A stretch of DNA of 33,802 nucleotides from an uncultured Oscillospiraceae bacterium (GTDB lineage: Bacteria > Bacillota > Clostridia > Oscillospirales > Ruminococcaceae), in contig URGV01000023.1 of assembly GCA_900547455.1 (NCBI GenBank), positions 1-33,802 of the forward strand, written 5' to 3'. The position numbers and the translations under genes are program-made. How positions within the stretch are numbered: the stretch's first letter is position 1; the number at the start of each line of letters is the position of its first letter. This document shows positions 7,153 through 14,807 of this stretch, one piece after another. Below the pieces are notes generated by a model. That model made no database searches and had not been told where the DNA came from. It saw nothing but the letters and a program-made list of their open reading frames with translations.

Positions 7153-8442
7153 TTATTTGAGATCAAATTCCGAGCCGGTCAAGCCTTCCTGCTTGAGCAT
7201 CGTCTCCAGGACCGAGATGTCCGAGCTGACGTCCAGCACCTCATCGGTAAAAAGTTTATCCAGCAGATTCTCAAACGCGATGTTGATGGTATCCAGCGTC
7301 TGCTCGATCTGCTGTTTTGCCGTCTTGATATTTTCGCCCTGCACCGGCTGGCTGTCAAATTCCTCGTAGGCATCCAGCAGCTTTAAGGTGGTGGGCAGAT
7401 AGTAGTTCATCAATTTGCGGATATCCGGCAGCTTTTCCGGGTGCTCCTGCACCTGTTCGAAAATCTTCTCTGCAATCTGTTCCAGGCGGTCCATCTTGGC
7501 AGAAACTTCCTCTCCCTCGATGCGGTCGTTGGATTCTCGGATGCGCCGGATCATCTCGCGGCCCTGCCGGATGGTGGCGGCAAGCTCAGGATTACCCGCG
7601 AAGGCCTGCTCCTCCTGCTGGCGCTGCTGTTCCTGCTGGCGCTGTTGCTCTTCGCGCTGGCGCTGCTCCTCCTGCTGGCGGCGCTGAGCCTGGCTCTGCA
7701 CATACAGGTACTGCTGGTAGATCTCGTCGCCCAGCATCAGGCAGGTCTTCTGGTCGTCGATGTGCGCGTCGGGCAGGACGCGCTTCTGAATCATCTTCTG
7801 CAAATCCTTGAGCACAAAGGCGCGGTCAAATCCGCTCTCCCTCACCAGCATATCGATGGGGCAAAACTGGCTGTTGCCCACAATCTTTAAGTACTTTTTC
7901 AGCCGGCTGGTCCGCTTGAGCAGTGAGATTCCCTTAGCCAACATCCAGATGGAAATTCCTGTCAGGATCAGCAAGACGAAACTCAAAAACAGATACGGCA
8001 TCCCGAACATATCGGTCAAAATTGTGAGCCCAGTTGTCATCAACAGAAAAATCAAAAAGACACCCAGCCCGATACCGCCAAAAACGGTAAAGAGAATGCC
8101 GGCTGTGCTGACCGTCTTGTATTTGTTTTTTGGGGCAACCGAAACATGTGAATTTCCCTGCCGATTTGTCCCATACTGATTTTGGGCGCTGTACTGGGGA
8201 CGGCTTTGCGCATCGGTGGAGTCGCCATCCGGATGCGGCTGGCCGTTATCCTGGCACCAGCCGCCGTCCTCATCATTGGGAGAAAAATCCCCTCTGCCCT
8301 GATAGGACGAAAATTCCCGCTGAACATCCTTTGCCATATTCCGCAGATCGCGCTGGATATTTTTCATCTCCGGCGAACGGGCAATGCCGCGCGACAGTTC
8401 GCGGACCATTCTGCCTATCATCCGAAAAAAATAATCGTACAA
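7153..8442 (-). CDS. XpaC-like membrane protein (5-bromo-4-chloroindolyl phosphate hydrolysis family)
   Basis: 429 residues from TTG 8442, chosen because GGAGGTG sits 8 nt upstream. The ATG at 8469, with its own AGGAG, lies at or above the predicted transcription start of the promoter at 8480-8508. The N-terminus has amphipathic, basic helices, then a Ser/Gln/Asn-rich hydrophilic region, two adjacent membrane spans (about 111-176), a winged-helix-like cytosolic stretch (PIDMLVRESGF) and a charged Gln/Glu/Arg tract (about 249-281). The C-terminal helical domain (300-429) holds the XpaC core. XpaC and TelA are a conserved neighbour pair in Firmicutes. The hydrolase name comes from a chromogenic phenotype; no catalytic motif is visible. 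Function unknown. Confidence 0.8.
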   Translation of the reverse strand: MYDYFFRMIGRMVRELSRGIARSPEMKNIQRDLRNMAKDVQREFSSYQGRGDFSPNDEDGGWCQDNGQPHPDGDSTDAQSRPQYSAQNQYGTNRQGNSHVSVAPKNKYKTVSTAGILFTVFGGIGLGVFLIFLLMTTGLTILTDMFGMPYLFLSFVLLILTGISIWMLAKGISLLKRTSRLKKYLKIVGNSQFCPIDMLVRESGFDRAFVLKDLQKMIQKRVLPDAHIDDQKTCLMLGDEIYQQYLYVQSQAQRRQQEEQRQREEQQRQQEQQRQQEEQAFAGNPELAATIRQGREMIRRIRESNDRIEGEEVSAKMDRLEQIAEKIFEQVQEHPEKLPDIRKLMNYYLPTTLKLLDAYEEFDSQPVQGENIKTAKQQIEQTLDTINIAFENLLDKLFTDEVLDVSSDISVLETMLKQEGLTGSEFDLK

Positions 8443-8479
8443 CCTGGGGACACCTCCATTCATCCTCATGTTTACTCCT

Positions 8480-8508
8480 ATTATAGTGCATTTTTCGCAA
8501 AAGTACAA
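8480..8508 (-). promoter_or_regulatory. Consensus sigma-A promoter of the xpaC-telA operon
   Basis: Minus strand: TTGTAC (8503-8508), 17-bp spacer, TATAAT (8480-8485). The predicted transcript starts near 8473, which decides the TTG start of the XpaC-like gene. Confidence 0.8.
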
Positions 8509-8721
8509 GAAATTTGTATTGCCGCAAAAAGAATTCAAGATTTGTTTAAAATGTCAAAATCGACGCCTGCCAAAAGGCGCAAAATCTTCTTGCCGCTATC
8601 AAAATTCCCTGCTATATTTTTTTCCCCCACTGCAAACATTAAAAAGGACAACTAGGTTTTGACCAAAACAACAGCGATGATTCCAAATCAAAAAACTTTT
8701 AGAACTGCGAGGAATCCAACG

Positions 8722-9981
8722 GTGAAACAATCCCATATCCTTTCCAAAAAATTTTTCTTTCATGCCTACCGCACACTGGCCGCGGTATTTTCCTTTGTGG
8801 TGATGTGCGGGCTTGGCTTTGCGCTCTATCTCTCCGCCGAGCTGCCTGACCGGTACTATCTGGCAAAGGGAGATCATTTTTCCATTGGCGACAACCGGCT
8901 GATTCAAACTGCGGGCAGCAGCCGCTCCTACCCGCTTTCGGTCTACTCCTCTGCCGGGAACACCTTTCAGATGAAGCTGCGCCTGCTGGGGCTCATCGAC
9001 ATCAAGGACGTCAGCGTCCAGGTGGTGGACCGCAGGGTGGTGTCGCTGTGCGGCACCCCGTTTGGCATCAAGATGGTGACCGACGGTGTCATGGTCGTGG
9101 GGACCGGATCGGTGACTAACCTGCAGAGCCAGGCGGTGAATCCGGCAGAGGATGCCGGCGTCCTGGAAGGGGACGTCATCCTCTCGCTGAACGGGGAAAA
9201 AATTTCCTCCAAAAAACAGCTGACCCAGATTGTCAGTGCCTGCAGCGGGCAGCCCATCTCGATGGTCATCCGCCGCGGCGACGAGCTGGAACAGCTCACC
9301 GTCTCCCCTGTCAAGTCCTCACTAGACAACGACTACCATCTGGGGCTTTGGGTGCGGGACAGCTCGGCAGGCATCGGCACGATGACCTTCTATGATCCGC
9401 AAAACGGCTGCTTTGCCGGGTTGGGACATGCCATCTGCGACGTGGACACCGGCCAGATCATGCCGCTTTCCCAGGGGGAGATTGTGGAGGCCTCCATCAT
9501 CGGGGTCGAGCCCGGTTCCTCCGGCGATCCCGGCCAGCTACAGGGGGCTTTTGTGGCGCAGCAGGCGTCGGGTCTATTGTACGCCAACAGCTATAACGGC
9601 GTATACGGACAGCTGTTTGACGCGCCCGCCTATGCGCAGACCATCCCCATGGCACAGAGCCAGGAGGTGACCGAAGGTCCCGCCCAGATTCTGACCACCA
9701 TCTCCGGAGAAACCCCCGCCTATTTCGATGCCTATATCGAGAAGGTTTCGCTCTCCCAGGAGGAGCCGACCAAAAACATGGTCATCCGCATCACCGACCC
9801 GGATCTGCTGGAAATCTCCGGCGGCATCGTGCAGGGGATGTCCGGCAGCCCCATCATCCAGGATGGGATGCTGGTAGGGGCGGTGACCCATGTTTTTGTC
9901 AACGACCCCACACGGGGCTACGGCATCTTTGCAGAAAACATGGACAGCACTCTGCTGACCATCGCCGCGCAGGCGGCGTAG
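8722..9981 (+). CDS. spoIVB: SpoIVB-type serine peptidase (stage IV sporulation protein B)
   Basis: 419 residues from GTG 8722 (GAGGAA 8 nt upstream); TTG 8659 with AAAGGA at 10-nt spacing is an alternative that adds 21 residues. One N-terminal membrane span (about 18-40) anchors it outside the forespore. A PDZ domain (about 115-190, with NPAEDAGVLEGDVILSLNG) is followed by the S55 peptidase domain: His226 in GLGHAICD, Asp349 and Ser364 in QGMSGSPI form the expected triad. In Bacillus, SpoIVB is made in the forespore, self-cleaves, and cuts SpoIVFA to release pro-sigma-K processing by SpoIVFB. In many genomes it lies beside recN and spo0A; here it stands alone between unrelated operons. I find no convincing sigma-G or sigma-F promoter. 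It supports a spore-forming host. Confidence 0.93.
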   Translation: MKQSHILSKKFFFHAYRTLAAVFSFVVMCGLGFALYLSAELPDRYYLAKGDHFSIGDNRLIQTAGSSRSYPLSVYSSAGNTFQMKLRLLGLIDIKDVSVQVVDRRVVSLCGTPFGIKMVTDGVMVVGTGSVTNLQSQAVNPAEDAGVLEGDVILSLNGEKISSKKQLTQIVSACSGQPISMVIRRGDELEQLTVSPVKSSLDNDYHLGLWVRDSSAGIGTMTFYDPQNGCFAGLGHAICDVDTGQIMPLSQGEIVEASIIGVEPGSSGDPGQLQGAFVAQQASGLLYANSYNGVYGQLFDAPAYAQTIPMAQSQEVTEGPAQILTTISGETPAYFDAYIEKVSLSQEEPTKNMVIRITDPDLLEISGGIVQGMSGSPIIQDGMLVGAVTHVFVNDPTRGYGIFAENMDSTLLTIAAQAA

Positions 9982-9989
9982 CGAATTCA

Positions 9990-10028
9990 AAACCCCAGGT
10001 CACCTGTTTCGCAGATAGCCTGGGGTTT
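9990..10028. terminator. Bidirectional terminator between spoIVB and the M28 operon
   Basis: 10-bp perfect arms (9990-9999 and 10019-10028: AAACCCCAGG and its complement) around a 19-nt loop, with T-rich flanks on both sides. It serves convergent spoIVB (plus) and the five-gene ABC/M28 operon (minus). Confidence 0.8.
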
Positions 10029-10049
10029 CGTTTTTCGAAAGTGTATCGT

Positions 10050-11435
10050 TTACCAGTATACTACATGGGAGTTTAACGGCTCATCTCCGCGCTCAATGAC
10101 CCAAGCCGCCAGCTGTTGGGCGGTGGTGTCGAGCAGGGCAAAGTCGAGGTTTTCTGCGGTGTCGCGGGTGGAGTTGAGCACAACGTTGGCCGCCGGGTCG
10201 TTTAAGCACACATCCTGAAAGAGCACCACCGCGCTCATCTTCTCCCCGTAGAAGGCTTTTTCATCTGCGCCCAAATCCCGGTCGGCGTACTGCAGCCCCA
10301 GCCCTCCGGCCAGGCTGTTGCGCAGATTGGCGTTTGCGCTGGTGCCGTAGACGGTCAGCGGGTGGCCCTGCCAGCCCAGGCACTTGAGGTTGAGCATCCG
10401 CAGCTGCTCGTAGCGGCCTTCCAGCTCATTGGCCAGCGCGGTGGAGCCGTTTTCGCGGTTGTCCTCAGTGTTGAAGGCCGCGAAAATGACGTCGCAGGGC
10501 AGCTCGTCGGCCTTAGCGAGCCACGCCGCCGTTTGCAGCATCGTCGCCACGCCCGAGGCGTTGTTGTAGGCGCCAGCCATCAGCAGCGGCCCGCACTGGC
10601 CCGCGCCGTCGAAGTTGGCACCCAGCAAAACCGCCTTTGTGCTGTCCCTGCCGGGCAGGTAGGCAACCGCGTTCTCCGCCGTGCCCAGCTCATCGACGGC
10701 GTCGGGCAGCCGCAGACGAATCTGATAGCCCGGCTGGTTGAGCTGCGCATAGACCTCCTCGCTGACCAGGATGCGGCTGGGGGTGCCCGTAGCATTGGTG
10801 TAGTTGGTGCCGTTGGCGACGTCGCCGCTTGTCAGACTGAGCCGGCGGGACGCGCCTTTCAGGTCAAGCTTGGCGTCCCAGATGCCCTTGCCCTCGTCGC
10901 AGAAGGCGTCATCGGTGGAGAGGGTAAGGGTGGCGTCCACCGGCTCCGGCGAGGCCCGGAAGGCCCAGTCCACACCCAGCTCAAGCGGCGCTTCACTGCC
11001 GTCCGGGGCGACCAGCCACGCCTCCCCGGGCAGCACCGCGGTGATGGAGGTCGGATAGCCCTGCTTCCAGCCGCCAAGCCCCGGCAGCTGCTGCAGCCCC
11101 AGCCGCTCAAACTCCGCCGCGATGTAGTCTGCGGCAGCGCGGTTGCCCTCACTGCCGCCGCTGCGGCCTTGATATTTGGGGTCGGTCAGCTCGCGGACGC
11201 AGGTTTCGGTGCTGCCCTCGACTGTGCCGCCGAGTGGCTGCACCGGGTCGATCCCGGTCGTCCAAAGAAGCTCGGCTTGGGTCTGGGCAGACGAGTACTT
11301 TTTGGGGGAATCCTTTGTTTCTTCAGCTGGCGTCTGTGCTGTGGAAGGGGGCGGCTGTTGGGAGGTATCCTGCGAGCAGGCGGTCATCGAGAGCGCAAGA
11401 GAAAACACCAGCAAAAGGCACCATATTTTTTTCAT
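10050..11435 (-). CDS. M28-fold lipoprotein with ablated zinc site (pseudo-peptidase)
   Basis: 461 residues from ATG 11435 (AGGAGGTG upstream). Signal peptide with lipid-anchor Cys20, a Pro/Thr-rich linker, then an M28-like domain with PKYQGRSGGSEGNRAAADYI (about 87-106) shared with the upstream paralogue. Every zinc position is changed relative to that neighbour: His to Asn274 (GANFDG), Asp to Asn291 (AYNNASG), second Glu to Asp325 (NTED), Asp to Lys351 (NLKCLG) and His to Asn421 (VLNSTRDT). The catalytic Glu (E324) remains but has no metal site. Both copies end alike (AWVIERG, YW). It cannot be a normal zinc peptidase; a surface binding or regulatory subunit is inferred. Last gene of the operon, 41 bp behind its paralogue. 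The frame is intact, so it appears maintained rather than decaying. Confidence 0.88.
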   Translation of the reverse strand: MKKIWCLLLVFSLALSMTACSQDTSQQPPPSTAQTPAEETKDSPKKYSSAQTQAELLWTTGIDPVQPLGGTVEGSTETCVRELTDPKYQGRSGGSEGNRAAADYIAAEFERLGLQQLPGLGGWKQGYPTSITAVLPGEAWLVAPDGSEAPLELGVDWAFRASPEPVDATLTLSTDDAFCDEGKGIWDAKLDLKGASRRLSLTSGDVANGTNYTNATGTPSRILVSEEVYAQLNQPGYQIRLRLPDAVDELGTAENAVAYLPGRDSTKAVLLGANFDGAGQCGPLLMAGAYNNASGVATMLQTAAWLAKADELPCDVIFAAFNTEDNRENGSTALANELEGRYEQLRMLNLKCLGWQGHPLTVYGTSANANLRNSLAGGLGLQYADRDLGADEKAFYGEKMSAVVLFQDVCLNDPAANVVLNSTRDTAENLDFALLDTTAQQLAAWVIERGDEPLNSHVVYW

Positions 11436-11476
11436 AAAGCACCTCCTAATTTTCGGATAGATGCGGTTTCGTTGTA

Positions 11477-12859
11477 TCACCAATAGACCGGGTAGCGCTG
11501 CTGGACATCGCTTCCGCGCTCGATGACCCACGCGGACAAATTCTTGGCCAGGGCATCCAGCGCTTGGGGGTCAAGATTTTCTGCGGTATCACGGGTGGTG
11601 TGGATGGGCGCTGCTGTGTCCCAGCTGTCCTGTGAAATGGTGACTGCCGGGACCCCGTTCTGCTGAAAGCTAACCTGGTCGCCGGGATAAACTTCGCTTA
11701 AAAAGGGGAGAGAAAGCCCCGCCGCCAGCTCGTTTCGCAAGGTGGCTTGCTCCGGCCCGCCGAATACGGTGAGCGGAGCCCCTTTGCATCCCAGGCTGTC
11801 GAGGTTGATCATAATCATCTGTTCGTATTGGTCGGCAAGCAGCTTGGAAAATGCCTGGGAGCCGTTCATTCCGATCTCCTCTGCGTTGAAGGTCGTGATG
11901 ATGACGTCGCAGGGCAGGGCGTCGGCTCCCGCGAGCCACGATGCTATCTGCAGCAGGGTGGCTACACCTGAAGCGTTGTCGTAGGCGCCGGGCATCACCG
12001 AACCGCACTGCCCGACCCCATCAAAGTGCGCTCCCAACACCACAGCCTTGGTGTGCTCCTCCCCGGGGAGCAGTCCAGCGACGTTGTCCGCCAGTCCCCA
12101 CTGGGCGGCAGCTGGCAGCTTTAGGTGCAGCTTGGCGCCGTCCTGTTTTAGCTTGGTGTAGATCTGCTCGGTGACCAGGATGCGGCTGGCGGAATCTTTG
12201 GGGTTAAAGTAGGGCATTCCGTCCGCGACATCGCCGCAGATGAGGTCGATGTACTGGCGCGGGGAATCCTGCTCGGTGACGTTGGCGTCCAAAAACGCCC
12301 TGCCGGCTTCGCAGTCGGCGGTCTCTTCGGAGAGCGGCAGCGTCAGATCGACCGCCTCATAAGAGGCGCGAAAGACCCAATCCTGCCCCAACACCAGCGC
12401 AGTCTGTGTGCCGTCGGCAGAGACAATCGCTGCCTCTCCCTCCTTGACCTCAAAGACAGGGGAGTAAAAAGGATGGCGGTAGCCCTGTAGATTTGGCAGC
12501 GGCTGCAGCCCAAGCTGGACAAGCTGCTCCTCGATATAGTCTGCGGCGGCGCGGTTGCCCTCACTGCCCACCACTCGGCCCTGATACTTTGGGTCGCTCA
12601 GTTCCAGCAAAAAGGTCTCGCTGGAAGTTTCCACTGTCCAGTCCGGCACAAAGGAAACCTTCGGCAGGTCGGTTACCCAGGTAAGGGAAGGCTCCTCTGC
12701 CGCCGGTTCATCGGGCTGTGTTTGCTCGGAGGATTCTCCTTTTGCAGGTGCCGTTTGTTGCTGTGCCGTATCGGGCGGCGACTGCTGCTTCGGTGTCTGG
12801 GCCGCTACACATCCGGACAAAAGCAGCAAGCTCAAGCATAGAGCCAGCGTCCGTTTCAT
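11477..12859 (-). CDS. M28-family zinc aminopeptidase-like lipoprotein
   Basis: 460 residues from ATG 12859 (GAGGGCAGG upstream, one base after the ATPase stop). Signal peptide with lipobox LSGC (Cys17), a Gln/Pro/Glu-rich linker (20-58), then the M28 domain with an inserted beta-rich segment (about 130-260). The binuclear zinc site is complete: His278 (GAHFDG), Asp294 (AYDNASG), catalytic Glu327 and ligand Glu328 (NAEEIG), Asp354 (NLDSLG) and His420 (PIHTTRDT). M28 enzymes remove N-terminal residues from peptides; the lipid anchor puts it on the outer face of the membrane. Co-transcribed with an ABC transporter, so it may trim or inactivate a peptide that the transporter handles. Substrate unknown. 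Confidence 0.92.
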   Translation of the reverse strand: MKRTLALCLSLLLLSGCVAAQTPKQQSPPDTAQQQTAPAKGESSEQTQPDEPAAEEPSLTWVTDLPKVSFVPDWTVETSSETFLLELSDPKYQGRVVGSEGNRAAADYIEEQLVQLGLQPLPNLQGYRHPFYSPVFEVKEGEAAIVSADGTQTALVLGQDWVFRASYEAVDLTLPLSEETADCEAGRAFLDANVTEQDSPRQYIDLICGDVADGMPYFNPKDSASRILVTEQIYTKLKQDGAKLHLKLPAAAQWGLADNVAGLLPGEEHTKAVVLGAHFDGVGQCGSVMPGAYDNASGVATLLQIASWLAGADALPCDVIITTFNAEEIGMNGSQAFSKLLADQYEQMIMINLDSLGCKGAPLTVFGGPEQATLRNELAAGLSLPFLSEVYPGDQVSFQQNGVPAVTISQDSWDTAAPIHTTRDTAENLDPQALDALAKNLSAWVIERGSDVQQRYPVYW

Positions 12860-12860
12860 C

Positions 12861-13532
12861 CTACCTGCCCTCCTCCAGTGCGCCGTCCTTTAGATGCAGG
12901 ACCTCGTCTGCCTTATCCGCGATGGCGAGGTCGTGGGTGACGACGATGATGCAGTAGCCTTCCTCGTGCGCCAGCCGCTGAAGCAGCAAAAAGACAATCT
13001 CACTGTTCTCGGTGTCCAGGTTGCCGGTCGGCTCATCCGCAAGGATGATGCGGGCGCTGGAAACCAGCGCTCGGGCAATCGCCACGCGCTGCTGCTCGCC
13101 GCCCGAGAGCATGGCGGGCAGGCGCTTGTAGTAGGAGCTGTTTAAACCCACATCCTTCAGCTTTTCGTGGGCGGTTTTCTTCGCCTCGTCCGCGGATACG
13201 CCCCGCAGCAGCATCGGGTAGGTCACATTTTCCTCCACCGTCAGCAGGGGGAAGAGGTTGTAGCTCTGGCAGATCAGCGAGATTGCCTTGAGGCGGTAGT
13301 CGTCCCGGTTGCGCTCCGCCGTGCTCTTGCCGTCGTAGAAAATCTGCCCTTCGGTCGGCAGGTCAAGGCCGGCCAGCAGCGACAAAAAGGTGGTCTTGCC
13401 GCAACCGCTTTTGCCCACGATGGCGTAGAATTTGCCATCCCCAAAATCAAAGTTGATGCCCTTCACAGCATGCACCTTCTGGTATTTGCTCTGATAAATG
13501 AAGTGCACATTTTGTGCCTGTAAAATGCCCAT
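12861..13532 (-). CDS. ABC transporter ATPase, LolD/MacB type
   Basis: 223 residues from ATG 13532, 4 nt after the permease stop, with an AAGGAG-type site. Walker [10 protein letters not shown] (40-48), Q-loop ICQSYNLFP (about 87-95), signature LSGGEQQ (142-148), Walker B IILADE (162-167) followed by PTGNLD and the H-loop VVTHD. The spacing and PTGNLD are typical of the MacB/LolD/FtsE branch, which energises FtsX-fold permeases by mechanotransmission rather than classic transport. It serves the two FtsX-type proteins encoded immediately upstream and is followed by the M28 lipoproteins. Confidence 0.95.
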   Translation of the reverse strand: MGILQAQNVHFIYQSKYQKVHAVKGINFDFGDGKFYAIVGKSGCGKTTFLSLLAGLDLPTEGQIFYDGKSTAERNRDDYRLKAISLICQSYNLFPLLTVEENVTYPMLLRGVSADEAKKTAHEKLKDVGLNSSYYKRLPAMLSGGEQQRVAIARALVSSARIILADEPTGNLDTENSEIVFLLLQRLAHEEGYCIIVVTHDLAIADKADEVLHLKDGALEEGR

Positions 13533-13536
13533 AAAC

Positions 13537-14793
13537 TCACTCCTTATCCCGCAGAATATCCATCACATTGACACGAACGGTCAGCAGCACCGCCACAGCT
13601 GCGCCGACGCTATAGCACAGCAGAATGGCAGCGCAGATGCCGGGCCGAAAACCCTCCTGACCAATGATTCCCACTGCCGCCGCGCCCAGCAGCACGCCGC
13701 CAAGGCAGAGCACAAACTGTTCGAGCAGCGCCTTTAAAGTGATCTGCAGACGGCTTTCACCCAGCATCCGCATGACGGCGTATTCCGGTTTGCGTCCCCG
13801 CGCCAGCAGGAAGCTCAACAGGAAGCCGATGGCGGCAATCATCACAAAGAAAAACAGATAGGATCCTTCCAGCTGGGCGAGATTGCTCTCGATGGGACCG
13901 ACCGTCTCCTTCAGGATGCGGTCATCGATGCGGACGCGCACCAGTTTGTTGCTGCGAAGCCCCGACTCAGTGATCGCTGCCTTGATCTGGTCAAGCTGCT
14001 GGTTGTCCCGAACGGTGAAGTAAACCGCGTTGAGGCCAAAGTTCCATGCATAAGGGTTGCCCGCCTGTTTGTGAACAGCGGTGGCAGCGATGGTCAGGTC
14101 CTCCATCGTCTTCAGGGGCATGACGGCGGCGAACTTGGTTATTTTGCCCGGGTAGGTGCCGGCGACCTTCAGGTGAAAGATGCCCTCCAGCTGGGTTTTG
14201 CTGACAGGCACCCGCGCCAGCAGGGGAATGGTGTCCCCCGGGGCATAGCCCCATTTATCGGAGATGATGCAGATCCGCTCGTCGCCCTCCAGGCAGCTTT
14301 CGTCATAGCCCTCCAGCCAGCGGATGTCCTCCCGGATGCGCACCAGCTCGTCCTCGGCAGAAAAGGAGCTGCACGCCTTCATCGAGCCAGAAACGCCGCC
14401 ACTGTCCTCCTCTTCAAAGCTGGCGAGCAGGTTCTGGAATGCGATGAGTTTCTGCTGCTCCGATGCTCCTTCCCCGGCGCTTTCTTCCAGGATATCCTTG
14501 GGAAAGGTGCGGATGACGAAGGACGCGCTGCCATACAGCGAGCTGAAATAGCCGCTCTGCTGCATCTTCTCCCACATGCTGCCGGAAACTGCCGGGACGA
14601 TTTTGTCCTCGGAGAGGATGCTGCCGGTCACGGTGATGCTGCTGTAGGTTTCTTCCAGCCGCTTGCGGGTGTTGTCGATCAGGCTGGGGTAAAAGAGCAT
14701 GAACACCGTCGCCGCCATGGTGGAAACGACCACCAGCAAGCAGGCGGCCTTGCGGCGCCAGGCCATGTGCCAGAGATAAGAAAAAGCCTTCAC
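13537..14793 (-). CDS. FtsX/MacB-type ABC permease (shorter subunit)
   Basis: 418 residues from GTG 14793 with GAGGGGG upstream. Topology is FtsX-like: membrane span at about 16-39, extracytoplasmic domain of about 255 residues (40-298), then three spans (about 302-324, 345-372 and 378-405). The C-terminal core includes LLARGRKPEYAVMRMLGESRLQ, the conserved FtsX coupling segment. The ectodomain contains a Ser/Glu/Gly-rich stretch and no recognised motif. Lies between the larger permease (14-bp gap) and the ATPase (4-nt gap), so a heterodimeric transporter is likely. Substrate is not evident from sequence. Confidence 0.88.
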   Translation of the reverse strand: MKAFSYLWHMAWRRKAACLLVVVSTMAATVFMLFYPSLIDNTRKRLEETYSSITVTGSILSEDKIVPAVSGSMWEKMQQSGYFSSLYGSASFVIRTFPKDILEESAGEGASEQQKLIAFQNLLASFEEEDSGGVSGSMKACSSFSAEDELVRIREDIRWLEGYDESCLEGDERICIISDKWGYAPGDTIPLLARVPVSKTQLEGIFHLKVAGTYPGKITKFAAVMPLKTMEDLTIAATAVHKQAGNPYAWNFGLNAVYFTVRDNQQLDQIKAAITESGLRSNKLVRVRIDDRILKETVGPIESNLAQLEGSYLFFFVMIAAIGFLLSFLLARGRKPEYAVMRMLGESRLQITLKALLEQFVLCLGGVLLGAAAVGIIGQEGFRPGICAAILLCYSVGAAVAVLLTVRVNVMDILRDKE

Positions 14794-14807
14794 TCAAATT
14801 CCCCCTC

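Noticed and set aside
8590..8650. Possible sigma-G/F promoter before spoIVB
   Set aside because: Best match (TGCTAT, 17 bp, CAAACAT) agrees poorly with the consensus in both boxes.
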